Shown here piece by piece: positions 56,190-64,000 of a stretch of 64,000 bases of DNA; position 1 is the first letter of the stretch; every line of letters starts with the position of its first letter. The DNA is from Tistlia consotensis USBA 355 (lineage in GTDB: Bacteria > Pseudomonadota > Alphaproteobacteria > Kiloniellales > DSM-21159). Under the pieces are notes generated by a model. It was not told the origin of the DNA and ran no database searches. It saw nothing but the letters and a program-made list of their open reading frames with translations. The DNA is taken from the NCBI RefSeq assembly GCF_900177295.1, contig NZ_FWZX01000014.1, positions 1-64,000 on the forward strand, written 5' to 3'. The position numbers and the translations under genes were made by a program.

Positions 56190-56990
56190 CTAGCCGTCGG
56201 CCAGCGGGACGTACCAGTCCTGGGGCAGGCCGGCCTGCTGCCGCCCCGCCTCGTTGAAGGGGCGCTTCAGCTGGCCGCGGAAATGCTTGCGGACCAGGGC
56301 CTGCCAAGTTGGCGCCGGCTCGAGGCCGCGCCTCTCGCAGAGCCACTGGAACCAGCGGCGGCCGATCGCGACGTGGCCGATCTCCTCGTCGTAGATGACC
56401 TGCAGGGCGGCGGCCGAGTCCGCGTCGCCGACGGCCTGGAGCTTCTCGATCATCGCCGGCGTCACGTCGAGGCCGCGCGCCTCCAGCACCAGGGGCACGA
56501 CCGCGAGGCGGGCCAGCAGGTCGTGCTTCGTCTCCAGCGCCGCCTCCCAGAGGCCGTCGTGGGCCGGCAGGTCGCCGTAGGCGGCGCCGAGCGCGGCCAG
56601 GCGGTCGGCGAGCAGCTCGAAGTGCCTGGCCTCCTCGTCGGCGACCTGGACCCAGTCGTCGTAGAAGTCCCGGGGCAGGTCCTCGCCGGTGAAGCGGGCG
56701 ACGATGTCCCAGGCGAGGTCGACGGCGTTGAGCTCGATGTGCGCCAGGGCGTGGAGCAGCGCGATCCGCCCGGTCGCGCCGGGGCCGATCCTGCGCTTCT
56801 TCACGCGGGTCGCCGGCAGCAGCTCCGGCCGATCCGGGCGGGCCGGTCGGTCGGGCGGCGCGGCGCTGCCGATCTCGTGGATCCGCAGCGCCCGCCAGTC
56901 GGACGCGATCGCCAGGCTGCGCCGCACCTTGCGCTCCGGCTCCGCGACGTCGAGCACGGCCAGGGCGGCGCCGGCCAGGGCGAACTGCAT
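56190..56990 (-). CDS. DUF455 ferritin-like protein
   Basis: 266 aa. Likely di-iron helical bundle: ALLHALAHIELNAVDLAWD, VADEEARHFELLADRL and VIYDEEIGHVAIGRRW hold the E-x2-H type ligands. The family is widespread in proteobacteria with no settled function. It directly follows bcp (11 bases) in the same direction, a common arrangement, which suggests a role linked to oxidative stress. Confidence 0.88.
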   Translation of the reverse strand: MQFALAGAALAVLDVAEPERKVRRSLAIASDWRALRIHEIGSAAPPDRPARPDRPELLPATRVKKRRIGPGATGRIALLHALAHIELNAVDLAWDIVARFTGEDLPRDFYDDWVQVADEEARHFELLADRLAALGAAYGDLPAHDGLWEAALETKHDLLARLAVVPLVLEARGLDVTPAMIEKLQAVGDADSAAALQVIYDEEIGHVAIGRRWFQWLCERRGLEPAPTWQALVRKHFRGQLKRPFNEAGRQQAGLPQDWYVPLADG

Positions 56991-57001
56991 GGGGCGGCTC
57001 C

Positions 57002-57466
57002 CTAGAGGCCCTGCGCCGCCTTCAGCACGGCCTCGACATGGCCGGCGACCTTGACCTTGCGCCAGACGCCGCGGACCACGCCCTGGCCGTCGATCAGGAA
57101 GGTCGCGCGCTCCATGCCCATGTACTTGCGGCCGTAGAGGGACTTCTCGACCCAGGTGCCGTAGGCCTCGGAGGTCCTGCCGTCCTCGTCGGAGGCGAGC
57201 TGGAACTTCAGGCCGTACTTGCCCTTGAACTTGTCGTGCCGGGCCACGGAATCGCGCGAGACGCCGATCACCACGGCGTCGAGGCCGGAGAAGTCGGGCA
57301 GGGAGTCGTTGAAGCCGCAGGCCTCCTTGGTGCAGCCCGGCGTGTCGTCCTTCGGGTAGAAGTAGAGCACGACCTTGCGGCCCTTCAGCGCCGCGAGCGA
57401 GACCGTGCCGCCGCCGTCCGTGGGCATCGAAAAATCCGGCGCCTGCTGGCCGACCTCGACCGTCAT
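57002..57466 (-). CDS. bcp: Thioredoxin-dependent peroxiredoxin Bcp/PrxQ
   Basis: 154 aa. Reduces hydroperoxides. The peroxidatic Cys is in YPKDDTPGCTKEACGF, which also has the second (resolving) Cys five residues later, as in PrxQ. AGGAGA lies before the ATG at 57466. Located between glnE and the DUF455 gene, all on the minus strand. Confidence 0.95.
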   Translation of the reverse strand: MTVEVGQQAPDFSMPTDGGGTVSLAALKGRKVVLYFYPKDDTPGCTKEACGFNDSLPDFSGLDAVVIGVSRDSVARHDKFKGKYGLKFQLASDEDGRTSEAYGTWVEKSLYGRKYMGMERATFLIDGQGVVRGVWRKVKVAGHVEAVLKAAQGL

Positions 57467-57522
57467 GTCGTTCTCCTCTTGCTGGACTGGACGAGCAGAA
57501 GGTGTCGCGGGCGGCCGGACTG

Positions 57523-60500
57523 TCAAGCGTCGCCGGGGGCGCCGGCCGCCCGCTCGGCGGCGGCCTGGGCGCGGCGCGCCGGTCCGGCGACGATCTCGCT
57601 GTAGCACTGGCTGACGCCCTGGGCGGTCTCCATCAGCCGCTGCTGCAGCGCCTCGAAGCTCTCGGCGCCGGCGGCGCGGGCCAGCGCTGCCTTCAGGCCC
57701 GGCGGTGCCGCCACCTCGTCGAAGCGGTCGCCGACGGTCAGGCGCAGGAAGCCCTGGACCCGGCGCCAGAGCCGGGTCGCCTCGGCCAGGAAGCGGGCGC
57801 GCCCGCCGTCCAGCAGGCCGGCCTCGGCGAGCCGGCCGAAGGCCTCGGCCGAGGAGCGGCAGAGCACCTCGGGGTGCTCGGCGGCGTGGCGCAGCTGCAG
57901 GTACTGGGCCAGGAAATCCAGGTCGTAGAGCGCGCCGCGCAGGTACTTGCAGTCCCAGAGCGAGCGGCCGGGATACTGCTTCGCGATGCGCTCGCGCATG
58001 GCATCGACCTCGACGACCAGGTGCCCCGGCTCGCGCGGCACGGTCAGCACGCTCCGGATGTCGGCCTCGATCGCGGCCTGCAGCGCCGGCTCGGCGACGA
58101 CGACCCGGGCGCGGGTCAGGGCCATGTGCTCCCAGACCCAGGCCTCTTCCTGCTGGTAGCGCAGGAAGCCCTGGCGCGACAGGGCGATCGGCCCGGCGCT
58201 GCCGGAGGGCCTGAGGCGCGGATCGACCTCGTAGAGCCGGCCCTCGCCGGTCAGCGCCGACAGCGCCGAGATCAGGCGCTGTGCCAGGCGGCCGTAGTAG
58301 AGGCTCGGCGGCAGCGGCTTCGGCCCGTCCGACTCGTCGAGCTCGCCGCCGTGCGGCTGCCCCTCGTAGAGGAAGACCAGGTCGAGGTCGCTGGACACGG
58401 TCATGTCGCGGCCGCCGAGCTTGCCGAGCGCCAGCACGGCGAGGCCGGGCCCCGGCAGGTGGCCGTGGTTGCGCGCCAGCTCCTCGGTGCAGGGGCCGAG
58501 CAGGCCGGCGATGCAGGTCTCGGCGACGTCGCTCAGCGCGACGCCGGCCTCGTCGACCTCGATGCCGTGACGCAGCAGGGCGATGCCGATCAGAAAGCGG
58601 CGGTCGTTGGCCCAGCGCCGCACGATGTCGAGGCAGTCCTGGAAGTCGCGCGCCTGGCCGAGCTCGCGGGCCAGCTCCTCCTGCAGCACGGCCCGGCCCG
58701 GGGACGGCTCCAGGAAGCGGCCGTCGATCACCGCCTCGAGCAGCGCAGCGTTGCGGCCCAGGTGCTCGGCCAGGGCCGGCGCCCGACCCATGACCTCGGC
58801 CAGCAGGTCGAGCAGGCTGGGGTTCTGGTAGAGCAGGCTGAACAGCTGCACGCCCTCGGGCAGCCTGCCCAGGAAGGCGTCGAAGCGGGCCAGTCCCTCG
58901 TCGGGCTCGCGGGTCTGGCCCAGCTTCTCCAGCAGCGCCGGCATCAGCTCGGTCAGGAGCTCGCGGGCGCGCGCCGAGCGGGTCGCGCGGTAGCGGCCGT
59001 GGTGCCAGGCGCGGACGATGTTGAAGACCCGCTCGCCGTCCTTGAAGCCGAGCCGGGCCAGCGTCTCGACGGTGCCGGGGTCCGGCTCGCCGCCGGTGAA
59101 CACCAGGTTACCCGGGCCGGACAGCGGCGGCGCCTCCTCGAACAGCTCGCCGTAATGGCCCTCGACGCAGTGCAGGGTGGCCAGCAGGTGCCGGCGGAAG
59201 CTCGCGCCGTCGGGATAGCCGAGGAAGGTCGCGATCCGCGCGATGCCCGCGGCGCTGTCCGGCAGGCTGTGGGTCTGGCGGTCGTCGACCATCTGCAGCC
59301 GGTGCTCGATGCGCCTGAGCTCGCGGTAGGCCTCGGCCAGCTCCTTGGCGGTCCTCGCCTCGACGTGGCCGCTGTCGGCCAGGGCCTGCAGGGCGTGGAG
59401 CGTGCACGGGTCGCGCAGTCGCGGATCGCGGCCGCCGAAGATCAGCTGCTGGGTCTGGCAGAAGAACTCGATCTCGCGGATGCCGCCGCGGCCGAGCTTG
59501 ACGTTGTGGCCCTCGACGGCGACCTCGGCGCCGCCCTTGACCGCCTGGATCTGGCGCTTGATCGAGTGCACGTCCTGGATCGCCCAGAAGTCGAGGTGCT
59601 TGCGCCAGACGAAGGGCTTGAGGTCGCGCAGGAAGGCGTCGCCGGTCGCCCGGTCGCCGGCGGCGACGCGCGCCTTGATCATCGCCGCGCGCTCCCAGTT
59701 CTGGCCCGCGGACTCGTAGTAGGCGAGGGCGGCGTCGACCGAGATCGCCAGCGGCGTCGCGCCGGGGTCGGGGCGCAGGCGCAGGTCGGTGCGGAAGACG
59801 TAGCCCTCGGCCGTGCGCTCGTCGATCAGCCGGGCCAGCTCCTCGGTCATGCGCACCATCGCCTCCGAGAGGGTGCGGCGGCCGTGCCAGGCCATGCGGC
59901 CGGGCTCGTAGAAGACGATGAGGTCGACGTCCGAGGAGTAGTTGAGCTCGCGGGCGCCGTACTTGCCCATGGCCAGCACGAAGTAGCCGCAGCGCTCCAG
60001 CGGCGTGCCGTCCTTCGCGCAGGCAGAGGCCGGCAGCTCCAGGTCGCCGCGCGCGATGCGCTCGGCCAGCAGCCAGGCCAGCGCGGCGTCGAGAGCGGCG
60101 TCGGCCAGCTCGCTGAGCGCGCCGGTCACCGCCTCCAGCGCCCAGAGGCCGCCGACGTCGGCGAGGCCGACGGCCAGGGCGGCGCGGCGCTTGGCCCGGC
60201 GCAGCTCGGCGGAGAGCCGATCGCGTGGAACTTCCTGCTTGCTGAGCGCCTTCAACTCGTCGAGAAGCTCGGCCATGACCGCATCGGGCCCGTCGCGCAG
60301 CAGATCGAGAGTGAAGACCGGCTCGCGCAGGAGGGCGTCGGTGAGAAAGGGCGAGCTCCCGAACAGGGCATCGAGCAGCCGCCGTCCGGCGGCTTCGGCG
60401 GCGAGCGCCTCGGCCCGCGCCCGCTCCGGCGGCTCGAGTCGCGCGGCGGCTTCGCTCCAGCGCTGCCGGGCGAGCTCGGCCTGGGCCGGATCGGCGGGCT

Positions 60501-60576
60501 GCGGCCAGTCGGCGGCGGCGAAGGCGGCGTTGAGCATCGTAGCGGCAAGGTCGACCAGCCAGGGCCCGGCGGTCAA
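57523..60576 (-). CDS. glnE: Bifunctional glutamine synthetase adenylyltransferase/deadenylase
   Basis: 1017 aa. Controls glutamine synthetase by adding or removing AMP in response to PII. Two nucleotidyltransferase domains, each with GxSxD(V/L)D-type sites: GKYGARELNYSSDVDLIVF (removal half) and GKLGGRDMTVSSDLDLVF (adding half), with helical regions between. Full length. The start given is a TTG at 60576; an ATG at 60537 is a good alternative. Divergent from the AsmA-like gene. Confidence 0.94.
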   Translation of the reverse strand: MTAGPWLVDLAATMLNAAFAAADWPQPADPAQAELARQRWSEAAARLEPPERARAEALAAEAAGRRLLDALFGSSPFLTDALLREPVFTLDLLRDGPDAVMAELLDELKALSKQEVPRDRLSAELRRAKRRAALAVGLADVGGLWALEAVTGALSELADAALDAALAWLLAERIARGDLELPASACAKDGTPLERCGYFVLAMGKYGARELNYSSDVDLIVFYEPGRMAWHGRRTLSEAMVRMTEELARLIDERTAEGYVFRTDLRLRPDPGATPLAISVDAALAYYESAGQNWERAAMIKARVAAGDRATGDAFLRDLKPFVWRKHLDFWAIQDVHSIKRQIQAVKGGAEVAVEGHNVKLGRGGIREIEFFCQTQQLIFGGRDPRLRDPCTLHALQALADSGHVEARTAKELAEAYRELRRIEHRLQMVDDRQTHSLPDSAAGIARIATFLGYPDGASFRRHLLATLHCVEGHYGELFEEAPPLSGPGNLVFTGGEPDPGTVETLARLGFKDGERVFNIVRAWHHGRYRATRSARARELLTELMPALLEKLGQTREPDEGLARFDAFLGRLPEGVQLFSLLYQNPSLLDLLAEVMGRAPALAEHLGRNAALLEAVIDGRFLEPSPGRAVLQEELARELGQARDFQDCLDIVRRWANDRRFLIGIALLRHGIEVDEAGVALSDVAETCIAGLLGPCTEELARNHGHLPGPGLAVLALGKLGGRDMTVSSDLDLVFLYEGQPHGGELDESDGPKPLPPSLYYGRLAQRLISALSALTGEGRLYEVDPRLRPSGSAGPIALSRQGFLRYQQEEAWVWEHMALTRARVVVAEPALQAAIEADIRSVLTVPREPGHLVVEVDAMRERIAKQYPGRSLWDCKYLRGALYDLDFLAQYLQLRHAAEHPEVLCRSSAEAFGRLAEAGLLDGGRARFLAEATRLWRRVQGFLRLTVGDRFDEVAAPPGLKAALARAAGAESFEALQQRLMETAQGVSQCYSEIVAGPARRAQAAAERAAGAPGDA

Positions 60577-60640
60577 GCGCTGCGGCGGCCGCGCCCGGCG
60601 GCCGTCTGTGCCTTTCGGGAATCCAGGCTAGGATCGCCCC

Positions 60641-63600
60641 ATGGTGCTGAAGAGCTGCCGGATCGCGCTGGAGTGGGTGGTCGCCGTCATCGCCGGCCTC
60701 GCCCTGCTGGCCGCGTTCGGCCTGTTCTGGCTGAGCCGCGAGCCGCTGCCGGTCGACTTCGTCAAGCCCTACATCGAGGCGGCGCTCAGCAGCGACGACG
60801 GCGTCAAGGTCGAGGTCGGCGGCACCCAGCTGGTCTGGGCGGGCTGGGGCTCGCGGATCGAGGTCGCCGGCCAGGACTGGAAGGTGATCGGCGCCGACGG
60901 CCGGCGGCTGCTGACGATTCCCGACGCCTCGATCCAGCTCAGCCTGAGCGCGCTGCTCGACGGGCAGGTCGCGCCCACGGCGATCACCCTGCGCGGCCTG
61001 CACATCTCGCTGCTGCGCCGGCCGGACGGTCGCTTCACCTTCGGCAAGCTGCCGGCCGCAGAGGGCGAGGCGCAACCCGACACGCTGCCCGACAGCGGCC
61101 AGATCGCGGGCGCGCAGGCCGAGCAGTCGGCCCTGCAGCTGCTGTTCTCGGAGCTGCGCGACAAGCCCGACCCGAACAACCCCTTCGCCCAGCTCGCCAA
61201 CGTCACCATCGTGCGGGCCTCGGCCCTGATGATCGACCAGCGGCTGAAGGTGATCTGGCGGGCGCCCAACGTCGATCTCAAGATCCTGCGCGATACCGCC
61301 GGGGTCAGCGCCACCGGCTCGGCGACCATCGCGCTCGGCGACAAGCGCTCGCGGCTCGACCTGACGATGACCGAGGTCGCCGGCTCGCCGGGCCTGGAGA
61401 CGGTGATCAACGTCGATTCCCTGGAGCCCGCCGCGCTGGCCGCGGTGCTGCCCGACGCCAAGGCGCTGCAGGGCATCTCCGGGGCGCTGCACGGCCGGGT
61501 CGGCATGACCCTGGCGGAGGACGGCCGGCCCAGCGAGACGGTCCTCGAGCTGTCGTCCGATCGCATCACCCTGGACCTGCCCGACCGCCTGGAGCAGCCG
61601 CTGGCGGTCAACGACCTCGCGATCGAGGCCCACGGCGGCGGCCTCGATGATCCCTTCGTGCTGGACAAGCTGTCGGGTTCGCTGGCGCCGGCGGCGGGCG
61701 GCGGCAGCGGCCCGGCCTTCTCGGTCGAGGCGATCGTCGACCCGCAGCCCTCGGTCTTCGAGGTCAAGCTGATGGCCGAGATCCGCGACCTGCCGGCCCA
61801 GGACCTCAAGCTCTACTGGCCGAAGGGCGTCGGCGGCAACGGCCGGCCTTGGGTGATCGAGAACATCACCGCCGGCGAGGTGACCTCGGCGACGCTCTCG
61901 ACCAGCCTGTCGGTCGATCGCGACAGCCACGAGATCCAGAGCATCGGCTCGTTCGGCGGCCGCTTCCGCTACCAGGGGCTCGAGGTCCACTACCTGCGTC
62001 CGCTGCCGCCCCTGACCGATGCCACCGGCAGCGCCGCCTACGACCTCAAGGGCCTCGACTTCACGGTCGAGCAGGCGCAGCGCGACGACATCAAGATCAG
62101 CAACGGCGGCATCTCGATCTTCGGCCTCGAAGGCCACGACCACCGCATCTCGATCGTCTTCGACGCCGACGGGCCGCTCAAGCAGGCCCTGACCCTGCTC
62201 GCCCACCCGCGGCTCGACCTGCTGGGCAATCTCGGCATCGACCCGGCGGCGGCCAGCGGCACCTTCCACGACAAGGTGAGCTTCGCCTTCCCGCTGGTCG
62301 CCGACCTGACCTTCGAGCAGATCCAGGTCGGCGTCGAAGGCAAGGTCGCCGACGCCGGCCTGAAGGGCGGCGTCGCGGGCTACGATCTCGACAAGGGCCA
62401 GTTCGATCTCAAGCTCGACGGCAAGGGCCTGAAGGCGACCGGAACGGCGACGCTCGCCGGCATCCCGCTGAAGAGCGTCACCTGGAGCGAGAGCTTCGAG
62501 GCGGTCAAGACGCCGACCCGGGTGACCGCCGCGGCGCCGGCGGTCCAGGTCTCGCAGCTCACCGCCTTCGGCCTCGACGCCGGCGATTTCGCCCGGGGCG
62601 CGCTGTCGCTGAAGCTCGACATCGCCGCCGACCACCACGGCAGCTCGCGCATCGGCCTGTCGGCGAACCTGCAGCAGGTGAGCGCCCGGATCCCGACCCT
62701 CGACTGGGAGAAGCCCTCCGGCAAGCCCGGCACGCTGTCGGCGGTCATGAGCATCGACAAGGGCAGCCTGACCCGGATCGCCGACCTGGCGGTCGACCTG
62801 GGCGACGACCGGGCGCACGGCGAGATCGGCTTCGCCAAGGGCGGCGGGATCGCCCGCATCGCCTTCGACCAGCTCGCCGTGGCGCACAACAGCGTGACCG
62901 GCCTGGTGGTGACGCCGCTGGACGGCGGCGGCTACGCCGTCTCCGTGCAGACCGGCACGCTCGACCTGGCGCCGCTGCTCGGCACGCGCCCCGAGGACCA
63001 GACGCCGGAGGCCAAGGCCGCCGCTGCTGCCGCGGCGGCGAGCCAGCGCAAGTCGGGCCCGCCCTATCTGCCGCTCAAGCTCGACGCGCCCTCGCTGTCG
63101 CGCGTGCGGCTCGCCGAGGGCCGCTCGCTCGAGGCGGTCAGCCTGCAGCTGGTGCGCGACCGTCGCGGCTGGCAGCTGATCAAGGCCCAGGCGCAGATCC
63201 CGCGCTCGCTGTGGCGCCACAAGAACCGCCAGGTCGCCGAGGACGCCCAGGTCGCCGAGAAGTCGATGAGCGTCTTCTACCGGCCCGAGGCCGACGGCAC
63301 CTACCGCTTCGAGCTGTTCGCCGACGACATCGGCGCGACCCTGCGCGCGCTCGGCTGGATCGACTCGATCGAGGGCGGCAAGGGCGAGATCGTCGGCACG
63401 CTGCCGGGGCCGCTGCCGGACTCGCCGCTCAACGGCCGGATCGAGACCAAGGGCTTCCGCGTCGTCAACGCGCCGGCCATGGCCAAGCTGCTGACCGTCG
63501 CCTCGCTGACCGGCATCGGCAACCTGCTGAGCGGCGAGGGCATCGAGTTCGACCGAGCGGTCGGCAAGTTCACCCTGGCCGACGACCGGATCACGACGCC

Positions 63601-63949
63601 GCTGTTCCGCGCCTACGGCTCGTCGCTCGGGATCACCGCCAAGGGCCAGATCGACCTGGAAGGCGCCGAGACCGACGTCTCGGGAACCCTGGTGCCGGCC
63701 TATTCGGTCAACCGGATCCTCGGCGAGATCCCGATCCTCGGCAAGCTGCTGACCGGCGGCGAGGGCGAGGGCATCCTCGGCGTCACCTACCGGGTCAGCG
63801 GCCGGATCGACGATCCCGACGTCAGCGTCAACCCGCTGTCGATCCTGGCGCCGGGCTTCCTGCGCGGCCTGTTCAGCGTGCCGAAGCCGGGCGGCGGCCA
63901 GGCCGACGAGCTGGACGACGTCTTCCCGTCGGGCGAGATCGGCCGCTGA
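60641..63949 (+). CDS. Large AsmA-like envelope protein (DUF3971, YhdP/TamB-type)
   Basis: 1102 aa. One N-terminal membrane helix (about residues 10-31, EWVVAVIAGLALLAAFGLFW) and a very long periplasmic beta-rich body, ending with the AsmA C-terminal region (FRVVNAPAMAKLLTVASLTG, GAETDVSGTLVPAYSVNRIL, IPILGKLLTGGEGEGILGV). The family forms hydrophobic grooves thought to carry phospholipids between membranes. The conserved ending and length support the AsmA-like group rather than a specific member. Divergent from glnE with 64 bases between starts. The remaining 51 bases of the window show nothing. Confidence 0.85.
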   Translation: MVLKSCRIALEWVVAVIAGLALLAAFGLFWLSREPLPVDFVKPYIEAALSSDDGVKVEVGGTQLVWAGWGSRIEVAGQDWKVIGADGRRLLTIPDASIQLSLSALLDGQVAPTAITLRGLHISLLRRPDGRFTFGKLPAAEGEAQPDTLPDSGQIAGAQAEQSALQLLFSELRDKPDPNNPFAQLANVTIVRASALMIDQRLKVIWRAPNVDLKILRDTAGVSATGSATIALGDKRSRLDLTMTEVAGSPGLETVINVDSLEPAALAAVLPDAKALQGISGALHGRVGMTLAEDGRPSETVLELSSDRITLDLPDRLEQPLAVNDLAIEAHGGGLDDPFVLDKLSGSLAPAAGGGSGPAFSVEAIVDPQPSVFEVKLMAEIRDLPAQDLKLYWPKGVGGNGRPWVIENITAGEVTSATLSTSLSVDRDSHEIQSIGSFGGRFRYQGLEVHYLRPLPPLTDATGSAAYDLKGLDFTVEQAQRDDIKISNGGISIFGLEGHDHRISIVFDADGPLKQALTLLAHPRLDLLGNLGIDPAAASGTFHDKVSFAFPLVADLTFEQIQVGVEGKVADAGLKGGVAGYDLDKGQFDLKLDGKGLKATGTATLAGIPLKSVTWSESFEAVKTPTRVTAAAPAVQVSQLTAFGLDAGDFARGALSLKLDIAADHHGSSRIGLSANLQQVSARIPTLDWEKPSGKPGTLSAVMSIDKGSLTRIADLAVDLGDDRAHGEIGFAKGGGIARIAFDQLAVAHNSVTGLVVTPLDGGGYAVSVQTGTLDLAPLLGTRPEDQTPEAKAAAAAAAASQRKSGPPYLPLKLDAPSLSRVRLAEGRSLEAVSLQLVRDRRGWQLIKAQAQIPRSLWRHKNRQVAEDAQVAEKSMSVFYRPEADGTYRFELFADDIGATLRALGWIDSIEGGKGEIVGTLPGPLPDSPLNGRIETKGFRVVNAPAMAKLLTVASLTGIGNLLSGEGIEFDRAVGKFTLADDRITTPLFRAYGSSLGITAKGQIDLEGAETDVSGTLVPAYSVNRILGEIPILGKLLTGGEGEGILGVTYRVSGRIDDPDVSVNPLSILAPGFLRGLFSVPKPGGGQADELDDVFPSGEIGR

Positions 63950-64000
63950 GTCCGCCGCGGCCCAAAGAAGACGCCCTGCCCGGCCACTCGCGCGGCCAGG

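Noticed and set aside
57502..61650. 1382-aa plus-strand frame opposite glnE
   Set aside because: Shadow of glnE with no domain; runs into the AsmA-like gene out of frame.
59108..63220. Very long minus-strand frame (1370 aa) across the AsmA-like gene and into glnE
   Set aside because: Antisense reading of GC-rich codons: Arg/Ala/Gly-rich, no motifs, overlaps two well-supported genes.

Overview
The window looks like one chromosomal segment of a high-GC alphaproteobacterium, most likely a free-living member of the Rhodospirillales or a related order. The reasons are strong G/C third-position bias, cbb3 oxidase operons under an FnrL/FixK-type box, homospermidine synthase instead of a spermidine route, a CIRCE-controlled groESL, the bcp/DUF455/glnE neighbourhood, and a homologue of the Rhodobacter gene-transfer-agent head-spike base protein. 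Genus-level placement is inference.

Layout. 1-5.6 kb is an accessory island: an IS66 transposase tail, a lower-GC stretch with a membrane-anchored hypothetical protein, a small serine recombinase, and a tight five-gene operon of unknown function (one member resembles T7-type terminase small subunits). A family of short GGTGCAG-n4/5-CTGCACC palindromes lies at both sides of the recombinase-operon unit and once inside it. 5.7-13.3 kb is a signalling region: four tandem paralogous STAS/SpoIIAA-like proteins on the minus strand, then on the plus strand a sensor histidine kinase interrupted by an in-frame TAA, a Rcp1-like response regulator and a REC-PAS-kinase-REC-REC hybrid. 13.3-21.4 kb is the high-affinity respiration block on the minus strand, ccoNOQP followed by ccoGHIS, with an FNR-type box before ccoN.

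21.5-30.4 kb holds a DUF2189 membrane protein, a 14-bp tandem repeat lying exactly between two convergent stop codons, an APH/P-loop kinase fusion, lptF, a PagL-like outer-membrane protein with a Tyr/Gln/Pro/Ala-rich N-terminus, and a divergent polyamine pair (ornithine/lysine decarboxylase and homospermidine synthase) with a candidate leader ORF. 30.5-41.6 kb carries a GST, an alcohol dehydrogenase, a DMT transporter, groES-groEL, pepN, a DksA-like protein, a spermidine-synthase-like methyltransferase-fold protein, a two-gene GTA-type head-spike locus and a Stf0 sulfotransferase.

41.9-57.5 kb contains a TPR glycosyltransferase-like protein, small metabolic genes, grxD-bolA and the purine cluster purC / purS-purQ-purL. 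The latter is split by a multicopper oxidase, bluB and doxX; a palindromic repeat pair lies at the purS side. It ends with tag, a short LysR regulator, ridA, a VOC protein, a DUF455 ferritin-like protein and bcp. 57.5-64 kb has glnE and a divergent large AsmA-like envelope protein. Many very long ORFs on the opposite strand of these genes are composition artefacts and were discarded.
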